Below, in pieces: positions 26,832 through 36,523 of a DNA stretch of 64,000 bases; positions within the stretch are counted from its first letter, which is position 1, and every line of letters begins with the position of its first letter. Source of the DNA: Clostridiales bacterium (GTDB taxonomy: Bacteria; Bacillota; Clostridia; Saccharofermentanales; Saccharofermentanaceae); assembly GCA_017527865.1 (NCBI GenBank), contig JAFXPN010000038.1, positions 1 to 64,000 of the forward strand, read 5' to 3'. A program made the translations under genes and the position numbers. The notes below the pieces were generated by a model. The model did not search any database. It saw only the letters and a program-made list of their open reading frames with translations, and was not told the DNA's origin.

Positions 26832-27422
26832 ATGGATATCAACTTCAGAAAAGCAAGGTTCAAAGCATTGGCAGCCACGATAGATCAGTGTCCTGAATCT
26901 GACCTGCCCGAGATAGTCCTGTCCGGAAGATCAAATGTCGGTAAATCCTCTCTTATAAATGCTCTTACGGATAACAGAAAACTTGCCAGAGTATCACAGA
27001 CTCCGGGCAAGACACGGGCAGTCGTCTTCTTTGATATAGACGGCAAACTCCTGATAGCGGATCTTCCGGGATACGGATATGCAAAAGTATCGAGGGAAAA
27101 GAAAGCAGAATTCTCATCATTGGCAGACAGTTATTTTACTTCGGGCAGGAAGATAAGCCTGGTGCTTCATCTGATGGATATAAGACGCGATCCTACCGAA
27201 GAAGATATCGCGATGTTCGAATATATGAACACCAATAATGTCCGCTATTTTGTGGTATTTACAAAATGCGACAAGTTCTCGGCGGCAGGTCTCCGCAAAC
27301 GCCTTGATGAAATAAATAAAATTTATGATTTTGAAGAAAACGCTGATATATTCGCAGTTTCGTCTGACAAAAAGCTGGGTATTACCGAGCTTCAAGAGGC
27401 GATTGCCAAACTCTTGCTGTGA
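26832..27422 (+). CDS. engB: Ribosome biogenesis GTPase EngB/YsxC
   Basis: A 196-residue GTPase needed for 50S subunit assembly. G1 SGRSNVGKSSLINAL, G2/switch region RVSQTPGKTRAV, G3 DLPGYGYAKV, G4 FTKCDK and G5 AVSSDKKLG are all intact. The start at 26832 aligns with the family (DINFRKARFKALAATIDQ). No strong ribosome site is visible; GACAGG lies about 11 bases upstream. It diverges from comEC. Confidence 0.95.
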   Translation: MDINFRKARFKALAATIDQCPESDLPEIVLSGRSNVGKSSLINALTDNRKLARVSQTPGKTRAVVFFDIDGKLLIADLPGYGYAKVSREKKAEFSSLADSYFTSGRKISLVLHLMDIRRDPTEEDIAMFEYMNTNNVRYFVVFTKCDKFSAAGLRKRLDEINKIYDFEENADIFAVSSDKKLGITELQEAIAKLLL

Positions 27423-27435
27423 CTTCGGATAAAAA

Positions 27436-27465
27436 TTGTAAAATTTGGACAGTTGCTTTTATTAT
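27436..27465 (+). promoter_or_regulatory. Candidate promoter of the PRPP synthetase pair
   Basis: TTGTAA (27436-27441), 18-bp spacer, TATTAT (27460-27465). It lies in the 90-base gap after engB, about 48 bases before the first PRPP synthetase ATG, which has an AAGGAGA site. Confidence 0.55.
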
Positions 27466-27512
27466 TATGATAGATGATACTAATCTGAGATAAAGAGATA
27501 AAGGAGATTCGA

Positions 27513-28706
27513 ATGCTTCAGCTTGAACCTTACGGTCCTATCGGTATTATCTCTCACAACGCAAACGAGAAGTTTGTGAAATCGGTAAGCGATGTCTTAT
27601 CTTCAAAGAGAAAGAAGCGCTTTGAAAATAACGCCAATCCGTACGTACACACCCCCGGATACTACAGATCCAATTATCTGATCGAATCAGATCTTATCCG
27701 TTTCCAGTCCGGCGAGGGCAAAGTTCAGATAGAAGAATCCATAAGAGGTCATGATATCTTCATCATCACTGATATCCTGTCACATAACGAGACAATGGAT
27801 ATCTTCGGATATAAGCATATCCTTTCCCCGGATGATCATTACCGCGATCTTCTCCGTATAGTATCCACATGTTCCGGAAAAGCGCGCAGGATCAACATAA
27901 TAATGCCGTTCGTTTATGAAGGCAGACAGGAAAAACGCGAGACTTCCAATGAATCCATGGATGTTGCAGCGATGCTCAAGCAGCTTTATGAACTCGGTGT
28001 TGCCAATCTCATAATCTTCGATCCTCACGATGCAAGGATCGCGAATGCGGTTCCTCTTATGGGAATTGACTTCCCTAAGAGCGCATACAAGATAATCTCG
28101 ACATTGTTGTCAACATTCGACTCGATCCGACTTGAGAAAGACAAGACTATAGTTGTAAGCCCCGATGAATCGGGAGTTAACAGAGGAATCTTCTATTCTT
28201 CCCTTATGAACCTGCCTCTCGGTATCTTCTACAGGGACAGGGATTATACGAAGAAGGTCAACGGAGAACACCCAATCAAGTCATATGAATATCTTGGAGA
28301 CGATATAGCGGGCCGGGATGTCCTGATCATTGACGACATGATCAATTCCGGAAGCACTATGCTCCGCACATCCAAGATCCTTAAGAATCACGGTGCAAGA
28401 GATATCTACTGCTGCGCGCCTTTCGGACTGTTCACTGACGGACTTGATACCTTTGATGAAGCTTATGAGGACGGGATCATCAAATCCGTACTGTGTACGA
28501 ATCTCAATTACCATCCCGATGAACTGCTCGAGCGCAAGTGGTATGTAAACGTTGATATGATCCCCTATATCGCCAGGATCATAGAAGCCGTTAATGCTAA
28601 TGAATCGGTAACCGACCTGATCAATTCTACCTCAAGGATAACCGATTTCTTAGGACAGATACGTATCGGCGAGCTTTTCGATGAAGATGATCTGACAACA
28701 GGCTAA
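27513..28706 (+). CDS. Ribose-phosphate pyrophosphokinase paralogue 1
   Basis: A 397-residue PRPP synthetase-like protein, longer than the usual ~315 because of inserts. Family blocks: IEESIRGHDIFIITD, IIMPFVYEGRQEKRETSNES, FDPHDARIAN (ligand His), VVSPDESGVNRG and the PRPP loop VLIIDDMINSGSTMLRT. PRPP synthetase makes the activated ribose used for purines, pyrimidines, NAD, His and Trp. The catalytic-arm position reads FYRDRDYT where its neighbour and canonical enzymes have KRR, so it may be less active or regulatory. AAGGAGA precedes the ATG. Confidence 0.88.
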   Translation: MLQLEPYGPIGIISHNANEKFVKSVSDVLSSKRKKRFENNANPYVHTPGYYRSNYLIESDLIRFQSGEGKVQIEESIRGHDIFIITDILSHNETMDIFGYKHILSPDDHYRDLLRIVSTCSGKARRINIIMPFVYEGRQEKRETSNESMDVAAMLKQLYELGVANLIIFDPHDARIANAVPLMGIDFPKSAYKIISTLLSTFDSIRLEKDKTIVVSPDESGVNRGIFYSSLMNLPLGIFYRDRDYTKKVNGEHPIKSYEYLGDDIAGRDVLIIDDMINSGSTMLRTSKILKNHGARDIYCCAPFGLFTDGLDTFDEAYEDGIIKSVLCTNLNYHPDELLERKWYVNVDMIPYIARIIEAVNANESVTDLINSTSRITDFLGQIRIGELFDEDDLTTG

Positions 28707-28735
28707 GGCAAATATTATTATTGAAGAGGTGCACG

Positions 28736-29944
28736 ATGACTTCAATTCCCGCAGATGAGAGATCCTACTCAAGATACAACCAGTACGGTGAGAACCCGAT
28801 GGCTCCCGTCGCTCCTATCGGGCTTATTCAGCTTAAAGGCAGCGTAGACTTTACAGAGAAGGTCAATTATTATCTCACAACGAGAAGATCCGAATATCAA
28901 CAGGAAGCCATAGTTTCCAAATATCCGGGCTTCTACCGTCAGGATTACCGCATAGAAGTCGAGAATGCGAGATTCTCATCGGGAGAAGGCAAAGCCGTTA
29001 TCAAGAATACGGTCAGAGGCCATGACTTATACATCATATGCGATGTAATGAATCCCTCCATCACTTATAAGATGTTCGGGCAGATGAACCACATGAGTCC
29101 GGACGATCATTATCAGGATCTGAAGAGAGTCATACTCGCCTGCTCAGGTAAAGCCAGAAGGATAAATGTCATCATGCCCTTCCTGTACGAGAGCCGCCAG
29201 CACAAGAGGAATGCAAGAGAATCGCTTGACTGCGCATTCGCTTTGGAAGAACTGTACGGCCTTGGAGTTTCCAACATCATCACTTTTGACGCGCATGATG
29301 AGAGAGTTGCAAATGCCATTCCCCTGTCCGGCTTCGAATCTCTCCCTTCCAATTATCAGATGATAAAAGAGATGTACCGCCAGATCCCCGATCTGTCATT
29401 CACCAAAGGTAAGTTTATGGTGGTCTCCCCTGACGAAGGCGGTATCGGAAGAGCAATGTATTACGCATCGATCCTCGGCGTACCTCTCGGTACTTTCTAT
29501 AAGAGAAGAGATTACACAACCGTAGTAAACGGCAGAAATCCCATTATCGCACATGAGTTCCTCGGAGATTCAGTAGAAGGCATGGATATCCTCATCGTCG
29601 ACGATATGATCTCATCGGGTGATTCGATGCTCGATATCGCTAAAGCGATGAAGGAAAGAGGCGCCCGCAAGGTATTCTGCGCCGTTACATTCGGTCTTTT
29701 CACGGAAGGCATCGAGAATTTCAATAAAGCATACGAGAACGGCATTTTCGACAAGGTATTCGCGACCAATCTTATCTACAGAAGACCCGATCTGCTTGAA
29801 GCTCCCTGGTATGCCGATGTCAATATGTGTAAGTTTGTCGCTTTGCTCATCGACGCGATCAACCATGATGCTTCTTTGTCAAATCTCATTAATCCGACGG
29901 AGAAGATCAAGAAGCTGTTGAAGGAGAAGGGCGAGAACATCTGA
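28736..29944 (+). CDS. prs: Ribose-phosphate pyrophosphokinase paralogue 2
   Basis: A 402-residue paralogue starting 29 bases after the first copy. It has KNTVRGHDLYIICD, VIMPFLYESRQHKRNARES, FDAHDERVAN, VVSPDEGGIGRA, the catalytic-arm FYKRRDYT and the PRPP loop ILIVDDMISSGDSMLD. Keeping KRR makes this the likelier catalytic partner. Both share the long clostridial architecture and insert positions, so they arose by duplication. The start at 28736 follows GAAGAGGTG; an in-frame TTG at 28721 is discounted. A mixed complex of the two products is an inference. Confidence 0.9.
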   Translation: MTSIPADERSYSRYNQYGENPMAPVAPIGLIQLKGSVDFTEKVNYYLTTRRSEYQQEAIVSKYPGFYRQDYRIEVENARFSSGEGKAVIKNTVRGHDLYIICDVMNPSITYKMFGQMNHMSPDDHYQDLKRVILACSGKARRINVIMPFLYESRQHKRNARESLDCAFALEELYGLGVSNIITFDAHDERVANAIPLSGFESLPSNYQMIKEMYRQIPDLSFTKGKFMVVSPDEGGIGRAMYYASILGVPLGTFYKRRDYTTVVNGRNPIIAHEFLGDSVEGMDILIVDDMISSGDSMLDIAKAMKERGARKVFCAVTFGLFTEGIENFNKAYENGIFDKVFATNLIYRRPDLLEAPWYADVNMCKFVALLIDAINHDASLSNLINPTEKIKKLLKEKGENI

Positions 29945-29948
29945 TCAT

Positions 29949-30323
29949 ATGGCTCAGAGCAGAAACTCATCCGGTAAAAAGAGATCATCCTCAGGAGGAA
30001 GAAAGAATTCTTCCTCTTCTTCTGCAAGGAAAACTTCCGGGAGGGCTTCTCCCCGCTCTTCACGGAGTCCTTCAAGATCCGCCGTAAGCGCTTCGCCGTC
30101 CCTTGCCGATTGGTTTCACGCATTCACTAAGACACGCGCATTTATTCCCGTTGCAAGCGTTGCGGTTATTACCGTGCTTGTCCTTATCGATCTTCTTTTG
30201 TCATGGAACAACTATGACAGGTTCTTTAAGATACTGGGATTTGAACTCCTGATAGTCGGTATCATCTGGGTTATCGGACTGGTATTAAGCTTCGGCGAGA
30301 CCACTCCGTCATCCGAGGACTGA
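29949..30323 (+). CDS. Small Ser/Arg-rich membrane protein, unknown
   Basis: A 124-residue protein in two parts. Residues 1-50 are low complexity, rich in Ser, Arg and Lys (RSSRSPSRS), strongly basic and probably disordered. Residues 64-84 and 93-115 are two membrane helices, and the tail is short and acidic. No family is recognised. A basic tail ahead of the membrane could contact nucleic acid or lipid. It lies four bases after the second PRPP synthetase and eight before rqcH, so it is probably co-transcribed. Confidence 0.65.
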   Translation: MAQSRNSSGKKRSSSGGRKNSSSSSARKTSGRASPRSSRSPSRSAVSASPSLADWFHAFTKTRAFIPVASVAVITVLVLIDLLLSWNNYDRFFKILGFELLIVGIIWVIGLVLSFGETTPSSED

Positions 30324-30330
30324 ACCGCAG

Positions 30331-32253
30331 ATGCCATTTGACGGTATAACTTCTCATCTTCTTGCCAGGGAACTCGACTCCAGACTTGCGGGATCCAGGA
30401 TAGATAAGGTCTTTCAGCCCGACAGACAGACGCTTATCCTCCATATCCGCGCCAACGCCCGTATGGAAAAACTGCTCATCTCCTGCAATCCTGCTTCCGT
30501 GCGCATGAATCTGACTTCAGCGGACAGAGAGAATCCCAAGATGCCTCCCTCCTTCTGCATGCTGCTGCGGAAATATCTGTCAGGAGCCAGGATAGAATCC
30601 GTAACCTGTCCTTCATACGAACGAATAATCGAGATCAGAACAAGCACCACCGACGAGCTTCATGATCCAAAGACTTACACGCTTATCTGCGAACTCATGG
30701 GCAGATATTCGAATGTCATACTCGTCAGCAGCACCAATAAGATAATCGACAGCCTCGTCCATGTGGACATATCGGTAAACAGGTACCGCGAGGTCATGCC
30801 GGCGCGTATCTATGAATACCCGCCGCAGCAGGATAAATACACCCCGGAGCAGGCAAAAGAACTTATTAAAGACAACAAACTCCCCATAAGGCCCGAGCAG
30901 CTCTCGCGCCCGCTCGAAAAGGCATTGATCAACTCGGTAAAAGGCTTGTCACCGGCTCTTACCAGACGGCTGATCTCGGATTTGAGAACAGATGACAGGA
31001 CCGCTGTCAAAGATCTTGATCCAGCCGTCCGCGACTTAGGCATAAAGACCATCGGCAGATTCCTCGATGATGTTTCAGATAATAAGACAACCCCGGCTGT
31101 ATACTGCTCGGAAGACGGCAGTCCGGCAGAATATCTCCCCTTCCTTTTCGGGCATGAGAGTAATACCGAATGTTTTGATACGATATGCGAAGCCATTGAT
31201 GCTTTCTACCGCGCCAAAGACAGAACAGCCGACCTGGAGCGCAAGAAACAGCGCATAACCGCTATAGTCGATACTGCATTATCGCATGCCGTAAGGAAAC
31301 TCGAGATACACGAGAAGGATCTCGAGGACGGAGGCAAAGCGGACTACTACAAAAAATGCGCCGATCTTATATTATCCAACACATACCGGATAGAATCCCA
31401 TTCTTCCTCATTTACCTGCGAAGATTACTACTCGGATCCACCGGCGATGATAACGATTGCATTGGATCCCGTGACCGATGCATCTTCCAATGCACAAAGC
31501 TATTACAGAAGATTCCGTAAATCAAAACGTAAATACGAGCTTGCCGAGGAATATATCAAGGCTGACAAGGAGGCAGTATCCTATTTCAGATCATTAAAGG
31601 CTGCCGCATCATCAGCATCATGCGAAGAAGATATCGAGGCACTGGAACGTGAGATCGCTTCATTTACGGAAACCTCCTACTCAAAGAAGAAGGAGAATGT
31701 AAACCGTGGAGATCCCAACAGATCCGTAGGAATGGCCAAATCAGGCAAACACGCATCCAGAGCAATGAGAGAAGCAGCCAGGAAAGCCGCGATAAGAAAC
31801 CGGGAGAGATCGCAGCGCAAGGCAGAACCCGCCGCACTCTCTTACCGCAGATACAAGACCTCAGACGGATACGAGATCTTATCAGGAAGGAACAACATCC
31901 AGAATGACGAACTGACTTTCAGGATCGCCTCAAAAGACGACTGGTGGTTTCATATTAAAGGACTGCCCGGAACACATGTTATCTTAAGATCCCGCAAAGG
32001 AGAGGAATTTCCTTCGGATAACGCGGTGATCGAGGCTGCTTCACTTGCCGCCTTCTTCTCAAAGAGCATCATGGTCGAAGAACACTCCGAAGGCAGAGGA
32101 AGTCATGCGGGAAGCATAAAAGCAGAAGTCGATTACTGCCCTGTTTCTCATGTCAGGAAGATCCCCGGAGCCCGCCCCGGAATGGTAATATACGAGAATT
32201 ATTATTCAGTACTGGTCGAAGCCAAAGAACCCGGAGTTCCGAACAATCTGTAG
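30331..32253 (+). CDS. rqcH: Ribosome quality control protein RqcH (NFACT family)
   Basis: A 640-residue bacterial Rqc2/NEMF homologue that binds stalled 50S-peptidyl-tRNA and adds Ala tails. The NFACT-N domain starts with MPFDGITSHLLARELDSRLAG and FQPDRQTLILHI. A helical HhH and coiled-coil middle (about 280-460) carries many charged heptads. The C-terminal NFACT-R domain has SKDDWWFHIKGLPGTHVILR and ADYC-type VDYCPVSHVRKIPGARPGMV. Older databases call this a fibronectin-binding protein. Its last 52 bases overlap queH on the opposite strand. Confidence 0.94.
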   Translation: MPFDGITSHLLARELDSRLAGSRIDKVFQPDRQTLILHIRANARMEKLLISCNPASVRMNLTSADRENPKMPPSFCMLLRKYLSGARIESVTCPSYERIIEIRTSTTDELHDPKTYTLICELMGRYSNVILVSSTNKIIDSLVHVDISVNRYREVMPARIYEYPPQQDKYTPEQAKELIKDNKLPIRPEQLSRPLEKALINSVKGLSPALTRRLISDLRTDDRTAVKDLDPAVRDLGIKTIGRFLDDVSDNKTTPAVYCSEDGSPAEYLPFLFGHESNTECFDTICEAIDAFYRAKDRTADLERKKQRITAIVDTALSHAVRKLEIHEKDLEDGGKADYYKKCADLILSNTYRIESHSSSFTCEDYYSDPPAMITIALDPVTDASSNAQSYYRRFRKSKRKYELAEEYIKADKEAVSYFRSLKAAASSASCEEDIEALEREIASFTETSYSKKKENVNRGDPNRSVGMAKSGKHASRAMREAARKAAIRNRERSQRKAEPAALSYRRYKTSDGYEILSGRNNIQNDELTFRIASKDDWWFHIKGLPGTHVILRSRKGEEFPSDNAVIEAASLAAFFSKSIMVEEHSEGRGSHAGSIKAEVDYCPVSHVRKIPGARPGMVIYENYYSVLVEAKEPGVPNNL

Positions 32254-32792
32254 ATCTTATCCCTGAATTCGGACGATTCCAGCGAGAATATACAGCCGCA
32301 GTACTTCTGCCTGTAAAGACCGATGTCACGCGCCATATTCTGACCTTTACGGAATCCCGGACGGAAATCGATATATTCGAACTTAACACCGTAGATCTCC
32401 GCCTTCTGTTCGGCTGTATGCCTTATGAGTTCGTGCTGCTGATAAGGACTGACAAGAAGGGTCGTACAGAAAGATTCATATCCGTTCTCCGAAGCATATG
32501 AGGCGACGGCATCAAGTCTTATGTCATAGCACATATGACATCTGCTCTCATAATCGGCAAGGTACGTCTTCTCTTCCCAATAAGACTGCAGGCAATTATC
32601 TCCGCCTTCGATCAGATCAACGGAAAAATGATCGGCGCATCTGTGCAGATTATCAAGTCTCCTTTGCCATTCGAACGCAGGATGGATATTCGGGTTATAC
32701 CAGAAAAGATCGATATCCCTGCCTTGTTCCAGTAGCATATCAACAGGATACATCGCACACGGACCGCAGCATGCATGAAGGAGCATGGCCAT
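32202..32792 (-). CDS. queH: Epoxyqueuosine reductase QueH
   Basis: A 196-residue enzyme for the last step of queuosine synthesis in tRNA, reducing epoxyqueuosine. It carries the QueH Cys set: ACCGPCAMYP at the N-terminus, CHMCYDIRLD in the middle and KYCGCIFS near the end, expected to hold an iron-sulfur cluster and a second metal site. The ATG shares a base with the ruvB stop (TGATG), making it the last gene of a ruvC-ruvA-ruvB-queH run. Its 3' end overlaps rqcH by 52 bases, an unusually long convergent overlap. Confidence 0.93.
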   Translation of the reverse strand: MAMLLHACCGPCAMYPVDMLLEQGRDIDLFWYNPNIHPAFEWQRRLDNLHRCADHFSVDLIEGGDNCLQSYWEEKTYLADYESRCHMCYDIRLDAVASYASENGYESFCTTLLVSPYQQHELIRHTAEQKAEIYGVKFEYIDFRPGFRKGQNMARDIGLYRQKYCGCIFSLESSEFRDKIYRLFGTPGSLASTSTE

Positions 32793-33907
32793 CAGGATCG
32801 TCCCCCGTCATTTATAAGAGAGTCGATCGTAAGGTTCTCGAACGCATTCCTGTTGCGCTCTTTAAACCCTGCAGGCTCAGCCATTCCCAGATGCTCGAAG
32901 GCCCGGGACGTGAGTACTCTTCCCCTTGGCGTCTTGGCGATAAACCCGTTCTGAAGAAGGAATGGTTCGTACACATCCTCAATGGTTACGGGATCTTCAC
33001 CCGTTACGGCCGCAAGGGTCTCAAGTCCGACAGGACCGCCTCTGAAAACATCGGCTATAGAAGTCAGTATTCTCCGGTCCACGGCGTCGAGTCCGATATC
33101 ATCAATATCAAGGGCCTTCAATCCGAAGTCCGATACTTCCTTATCGATGATGTCTTTATTCATATGCAGAGCGTAGTCACGCATGCGCTTGAGCAGTCTT
33201 ATCGCTATTCTCGGTGTGCCTCTTGATCTTCCGGCGATATTACGCAATCCTTCTTCATCGATCTTTATATCCATAAGAGCTGCATCCCGGCTTAAGATCG
33301 ACATAAGATCTTCCGTCTCATAAAGCTCAAGCCGGTGGATCATACCGAACCTGTCTCTTAACGGTGCAGACAGCATGCCTGCCCTTGTAGTCGCACCGAC
33401 TAACGTAAAATGAGGCAGATCAAGTCTGACAGATCTTGCCGACGGACCTTTGCCTATCATAAGATCAAGACAGTAATCCTCCATAGCGGGATATAGTATC
33501 TCTTCAACACTTCTGTTCAATCTGTGGATCTCATCGATGAACAACACTTCATTCTCGCCGAGATTTGTAAGTATCGCAGCAAGATCCCCTGTCTTCTCGA
33601 TCGAAGGACCTGTGGTAATATGCATCCCGACACCCATCTCCGAGGCAATTATGCCCGCAAGAGTTGTCTTGCCCAATCCCGGGGGACCGTACAACAGCAC
33701 ATGGTCTAAGGCTTCACCGCGCGTCTTCGCCGCATTAATGAATATCTTAAGATTCTCCTTGACCTTCGACTGACCGCTGTAATCCTCAAACGTTATCGGT
33801 CTTAAAGTCTTCTCGTCACGGTCGTCAAACTGCTTGGATCTGCCGATAACGCGCTCTTCATCTTCATATCCGTTAAAGCCCTGATCGTAATTCATATCCC
33901 GGCTCAC
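32792..33907 (-). CDS. ruvB: Holliday junction branch migration ATPase RuvB
   Basis: AAA+ motor of the RuvAB complex, 371 residues. Walker A is [14 protein letters not shown], Walker [10 protein letters not shown], sensor [20 protein letters not shown] and arginine-finger region [15 protein letters not shown]. The winged-helix end has [26 protein letters not shown]. The N-terminus is about 25 residues longer than average. GTG at 33907 overlaps the ruvA stop by four bases; ATG at 33895 is an alternative. Confidence 0.96.
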   Translation of the reverse strand: MSRDMNYDQGFNGYEDEERVIGRSKQFDDRDEKTLRPITFEDYSGQSKVKENLKIFINAAKTRGEALDHVLLYGPPGLGKTTLAGIIASEMGVGMHITTGPSIEKTGDLAAILTNLGENEVLFIDEIHRLNRSVEEILYPAMEDYCLDLMIGKGPSARSVRLDLPHFTLVGATTRAGMLSAPLRDRFGMIHRLELYETEDLMSILSRDAALMDIKIDEEGLRNIAGRSRGTPRIAIRLLKRMRDYALHMNKDIIDKEVSDFGLKALDIDDIGLDAVDRRILTSIADVFRGGPVGLETLAAVTGEDPVTIEDVYEPFLLQNGFIAKTPRGRVLTSRAFEHLGMAEPAGFKERNRNAFENLTIDSLINDGGRS

Positions 33908-34542
33908 CTCGCAAGGCTCTTAAGAGATTTCTTGATCAGAGTCTGAAGATCGATGCCATCCTCATAACAGGAACTCACGGTCTGTGCCGCAGTCTGCTCC
34001 TTATACCCCAATACGACTAACGCTTCGATCGCGTCAGATGCAATGCTGCCCATATCGGATACAGCCTCTCCAGAAGGATCGCGCAAAGCTCCTTTGCTCT
34101 TGGCAGAAGCCGATGAGCCGGCCGATATGCCGGATTTCTTAAGTTTATCCTTCAGTTCAAGCACTATCCTTTCAGCGCCCTTCTTACCAAGTCCTTTGAC
34201 CGAAGTCAGATAAGTTATGTCACTGCCGACAACGGCAAGAGCAAATCTGTCGGGCTCGACCTGCGCACATATGGAATGAGCAACCTTTGGACCGATCCCC
34301 GATACGCCGATAAGGCTTAAGAACATCTCCTTCATCTCAAGCGACGGAAAACCGTATAAGGTAATATCGTCCTCTCTTACACTCTGATAGATCCAGACCT
34401 TAACTTCAGCACCTTCCGGACCTATCTTATCGGATATCGAATAAGGACAGATCACCTCATATCCAATCCCGTTATTATCGATCACGATATCGTCTTCATC
34501 TTTACTTACGAGTATTCCTTTGATATATGAATATATCCCCAT
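33904..34542 (-). CDS. ruvA: Holliday junction DNA-binding subunit RuvA
   Basis: A 212-residue tetrameric protein that holds the four-way junction for RuvB. It has the N-terminal OB fold ([21 protein letters not shown]), two helix-hairpin-helix motifs ([35 protein letters not shown]), a flexible linker rich in Ser and Ala, and a C-terminal three-helix domain ([16 protein letters not shown]) that contacts RuvB. AAGGAGTG precedes the ATG. Confidence 0.96.
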   Translation of the reverse strand: MGIYSYIKGILVSKDEDDIVIDNNGIGYEVICPYSISDKIGPEGAEVKVWIYQSVREDDITLYGFPSLEMKEMFLSLIGVSGIGPKVAHSICAQVEPDRFALAVVGSDITYLTSVKGLGKKGAERIVLELKDKLKKSGISAGSSASAKSKGALRDPSGEAVSDMGSIASDAIEALVVLGYKEQTAAQTVSSCYEDGIDLQTLIKKSLKSLAR

Positions 34543-34582
34543 CTGTTCACTCCTTAAGGCTCGTCAATGATTATATATCATT

Positions 34583-35143
34583 TTAACCGAATTCATTCCT
34601 TCTGCTGTATCCGTATCTTCCATACTGATAACCGGAAACGGCCATACCGGAATTAACAATTCCGGTATTCGCGAGACAAATTGCCATCGCAAGCCCGTCT
34701 GCGGCATCATCGGGCTTCGGTATCTCCTTTAGACCGAGCAGCGTCTTTACCATCGCCTGAACCTGTTTCTTCTCGGCTTTGCCGTATCCTGTAACGGCAA
34801 GCTTAACCTGCCCCGGCGTAAACTCGTATACAGGAATATTGGCGCGCGCCGCCTCGAGAAGGACCACTCCGCGGGCTTGAGCCGTACCGACGGCTGTAGT
34901 CCTGTTTGCCGAGATAAACAATTCCTCAACGGACATATAATCCGGCTTATACATCTCCAGAAGATATCTGATCTTCTCATTAATGGAAAGCAGCCTTAAA
35001 GGAAAATCAGTACCCGCCTTTGTCTCTATGACACCATAGTCAACTGCCGAGAGCTTATTACCCGTCTTCCTGATTATTCCGTAACCCGTGATCGCATACC
35101 CGGGGTCGATACCGATATATGTTGTAGACTGTGGCTCGGGCAT
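34583..35143 (-). CDS. ruvC: Crossover junction endonuclease RuvC
   Basis: A 186-residue resolvase that nicks Holliday junctions symmetrically. Catalytic acids sit in IGIDPGYAITGYG (Asp), SVEELFISANRTT (Glu) and the C-terminal KPDDAADGLAMAI (Asp pair). The family motif GTAQARGVVLLEAA is present. The start at 35143 has only a short CAGGG site, with a strong promoter about 40 bases upstream. It is the first gene of the ruvC-ruvA-ruvB-queH unit, with a 40-base gap to ruvA. Confidence 0.95.
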   Translation of the reverse strand: MPEPQSTTYIGIDPGYAITGYGIIRKTGNKLSAVDYGVIETKAGTDFPLRLLSINEKIRYLLEMYKPDYMSVEELFISANRTTAVGTAQARGVVLLEAARANIPVYEFTPGQVKLAVTGYGKAEKKQVQAMVKTLLGLKEIPKPDDAADGLAMAICLANTGIVNSGMAVSGYQYGRYGYSRRNEFG

Positions 35144-35182
35144 CCCTGCTGCACGCTGTCTCCATTCTGAACATTTGTTTGC

Positions 35183-35211
35183 ATTATACTATTGCTGTTC
35201 AAGAACGTCAA
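35183..35211 (-). promoter_or_regulatory. ruvC-ruvA-ruvB-queH promoter
   Basis: TTGACG at 35211-35206, 17-bp spacer, perfect TATAAT at 35188-35183 on the minus strand. The -35 box and spacer lie inside the last codons of the pyrimidine phosphorylase gene. Confidence 0.75.
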
Positions 35212-36523
35212 TAACCGATCTTCTTTTCTCAGGCGCTCCGGGCATGATATTGTAGGCTTTGAATACTTTATCGGCGATCTCCTTCAATGCATTACTGTCA
35301 GGCGTTATAACGGAATCCTTACCTACATACAGTTCACACAGAACATCACCGTAACTTACTTGATCGCCCCGTTTCTTTATGAACTTTATTCCCGCGCCGT
35401 AATCGATCTCATCGTCCTTCTTCAATCGTCCCGCGCCGAGCATCACTGATGAATAACCTATCTCATCAGTTCTTATCGATCTGACATATCCGTCCCTCTT
35501 TGACCTTACCTCAAAGATCTTATTCGGTCTGTCACGGTATACGGGAACGCCGTCGATGAACTCTCCTCCCTGCGACCTTATAAGCTTGACGAACTCATCG
35601 CGAGCTCTGCCGTCATTAAGCCTCGCTCTTAATTCTTCTATAAGTTCATCCGATGAAAGCTGCCCTTGTTTATCCGCAAGCATGATCATCTTTGATGCGA
35701 TAACGGTTGCGATATCGACAACATCCTCCTCCCCTTTGCCGGAGAGCGTATCCCATACCTCTTCCATTTCCATGATATTTCCGCAGCATCTGCCCAGGGG
35801 CTGATCCATATCTGTAATGACAGCAACTGTCCTTCGGCCAGCAAGGTTTCCTATCCTGATCATCGCTTTGGCAAGATCCCTGGCGCGGTCAACATTATTC
35901 ATATACGCACCGCTTCCGCAGGTAACATCGAGCACGATGGCATCTGCTCCTCCTGCAAGTTTCTTGCTCATGATTGATGAAGCTATGAGAGGTATTGAAT
36001 CGACAGTGCCGGTAACATCTCGCAACGCATAGAGGATCTTATCCGCGGGCGCAAGATCGGGAGTCTGTCCGGATATTACAACACCGACAGATCTTACGAG
36101 CTCGCCGAACCGGTCCTGCGGGACATTGATATCAAATCCTTCAATCGAGGAAAACTTATCGACTGTTCCTCCGGTAAACCCGAGCCCTCTTCCCGTCAGC
36201 TTTACGATCTTAACACCAAACGAACTGCATAAAGGCATGACCAGCGGAGTTATCTTATCTCCGACACCTCCTGTCGAATGCTTATCGACGGTAATATCAC
36301 CCACAAAAGAAAGATCGTTCTGCTCTCCGGATCTTGCCATTTCCAAAGTAAGCGTTGTCATCTCACGCTCATTCATTCCGTTGAGCACTATAGCCATAAG
36401 AAGGGCCGACGCCTGATAATCCGGTATACTTCCGTCTGTAACGCCTTTTACGAAAAACGCTATCTGCTCGTCATTAAGCTCACGGCCGTATCTTTTATCA
36501 AGGATAATATCGATCACATTCAT
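35189..36523 (-). CDS. pdp: Pyrimidine-nucleoside (thymidine) phosphorylase
   Basis: A 444-residue salvage enzyme that splits uridine, thymidine or deoxyuridine with phosphate. Signatures are VDKHSTGGVGDKITPLVMP (phosphate and base site), LTGRGLGFTGGTVDK and DKILYALRDVTGTVDSIPLIASSIMSKKLAGG. The C-terminal pyrimidine phosphorylase domain (about 345-435) contains SKRDGYVRSI. Pdp and DeoA share this fold; length and host group favour Pdp. The ATG directly follows the stop of the EAL protein gene without a gap. Confidence 0.94.
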   Translation of the reverse strand: MNVIDIILDKRYGRELNDEQIAFFVKGVTDGSIPDYQASALLMAIVLNGMNEREMTTLTLEMARSGEQNDLSFVGDITVDKHSTGGVGDKITPLVMPLCSSFGVKIVKLTGRGLGFTGGTVDKFSSIEGFDINVPQDRFGELVRSVGVVISGQTPDLAPADKILYALRDVTGTVDSIPLIASSIMSKKLAGGADAIVLDVTCGSGAYMNNVDRARDLAKAMIRIGNLAGRRTVAVITDMDQPLGRCCGNIMEMEEVWDTLSGKGEEDVVDIATVIASKMIMLADKQGQLSSDELIEELRARLNDGRARDEFVKLIRSQGGEFIDGVPVYRDRPNKIFEVRSKRDGYVRSIRTDEIGYSSVMLGAGRLKKDDEIDYGAGIKFIKKRGDQVSYGDVLCELYVGKDSVITPDSNALKEIADKVFKAYNIMPGAPEKRRSVIDVLEQQ

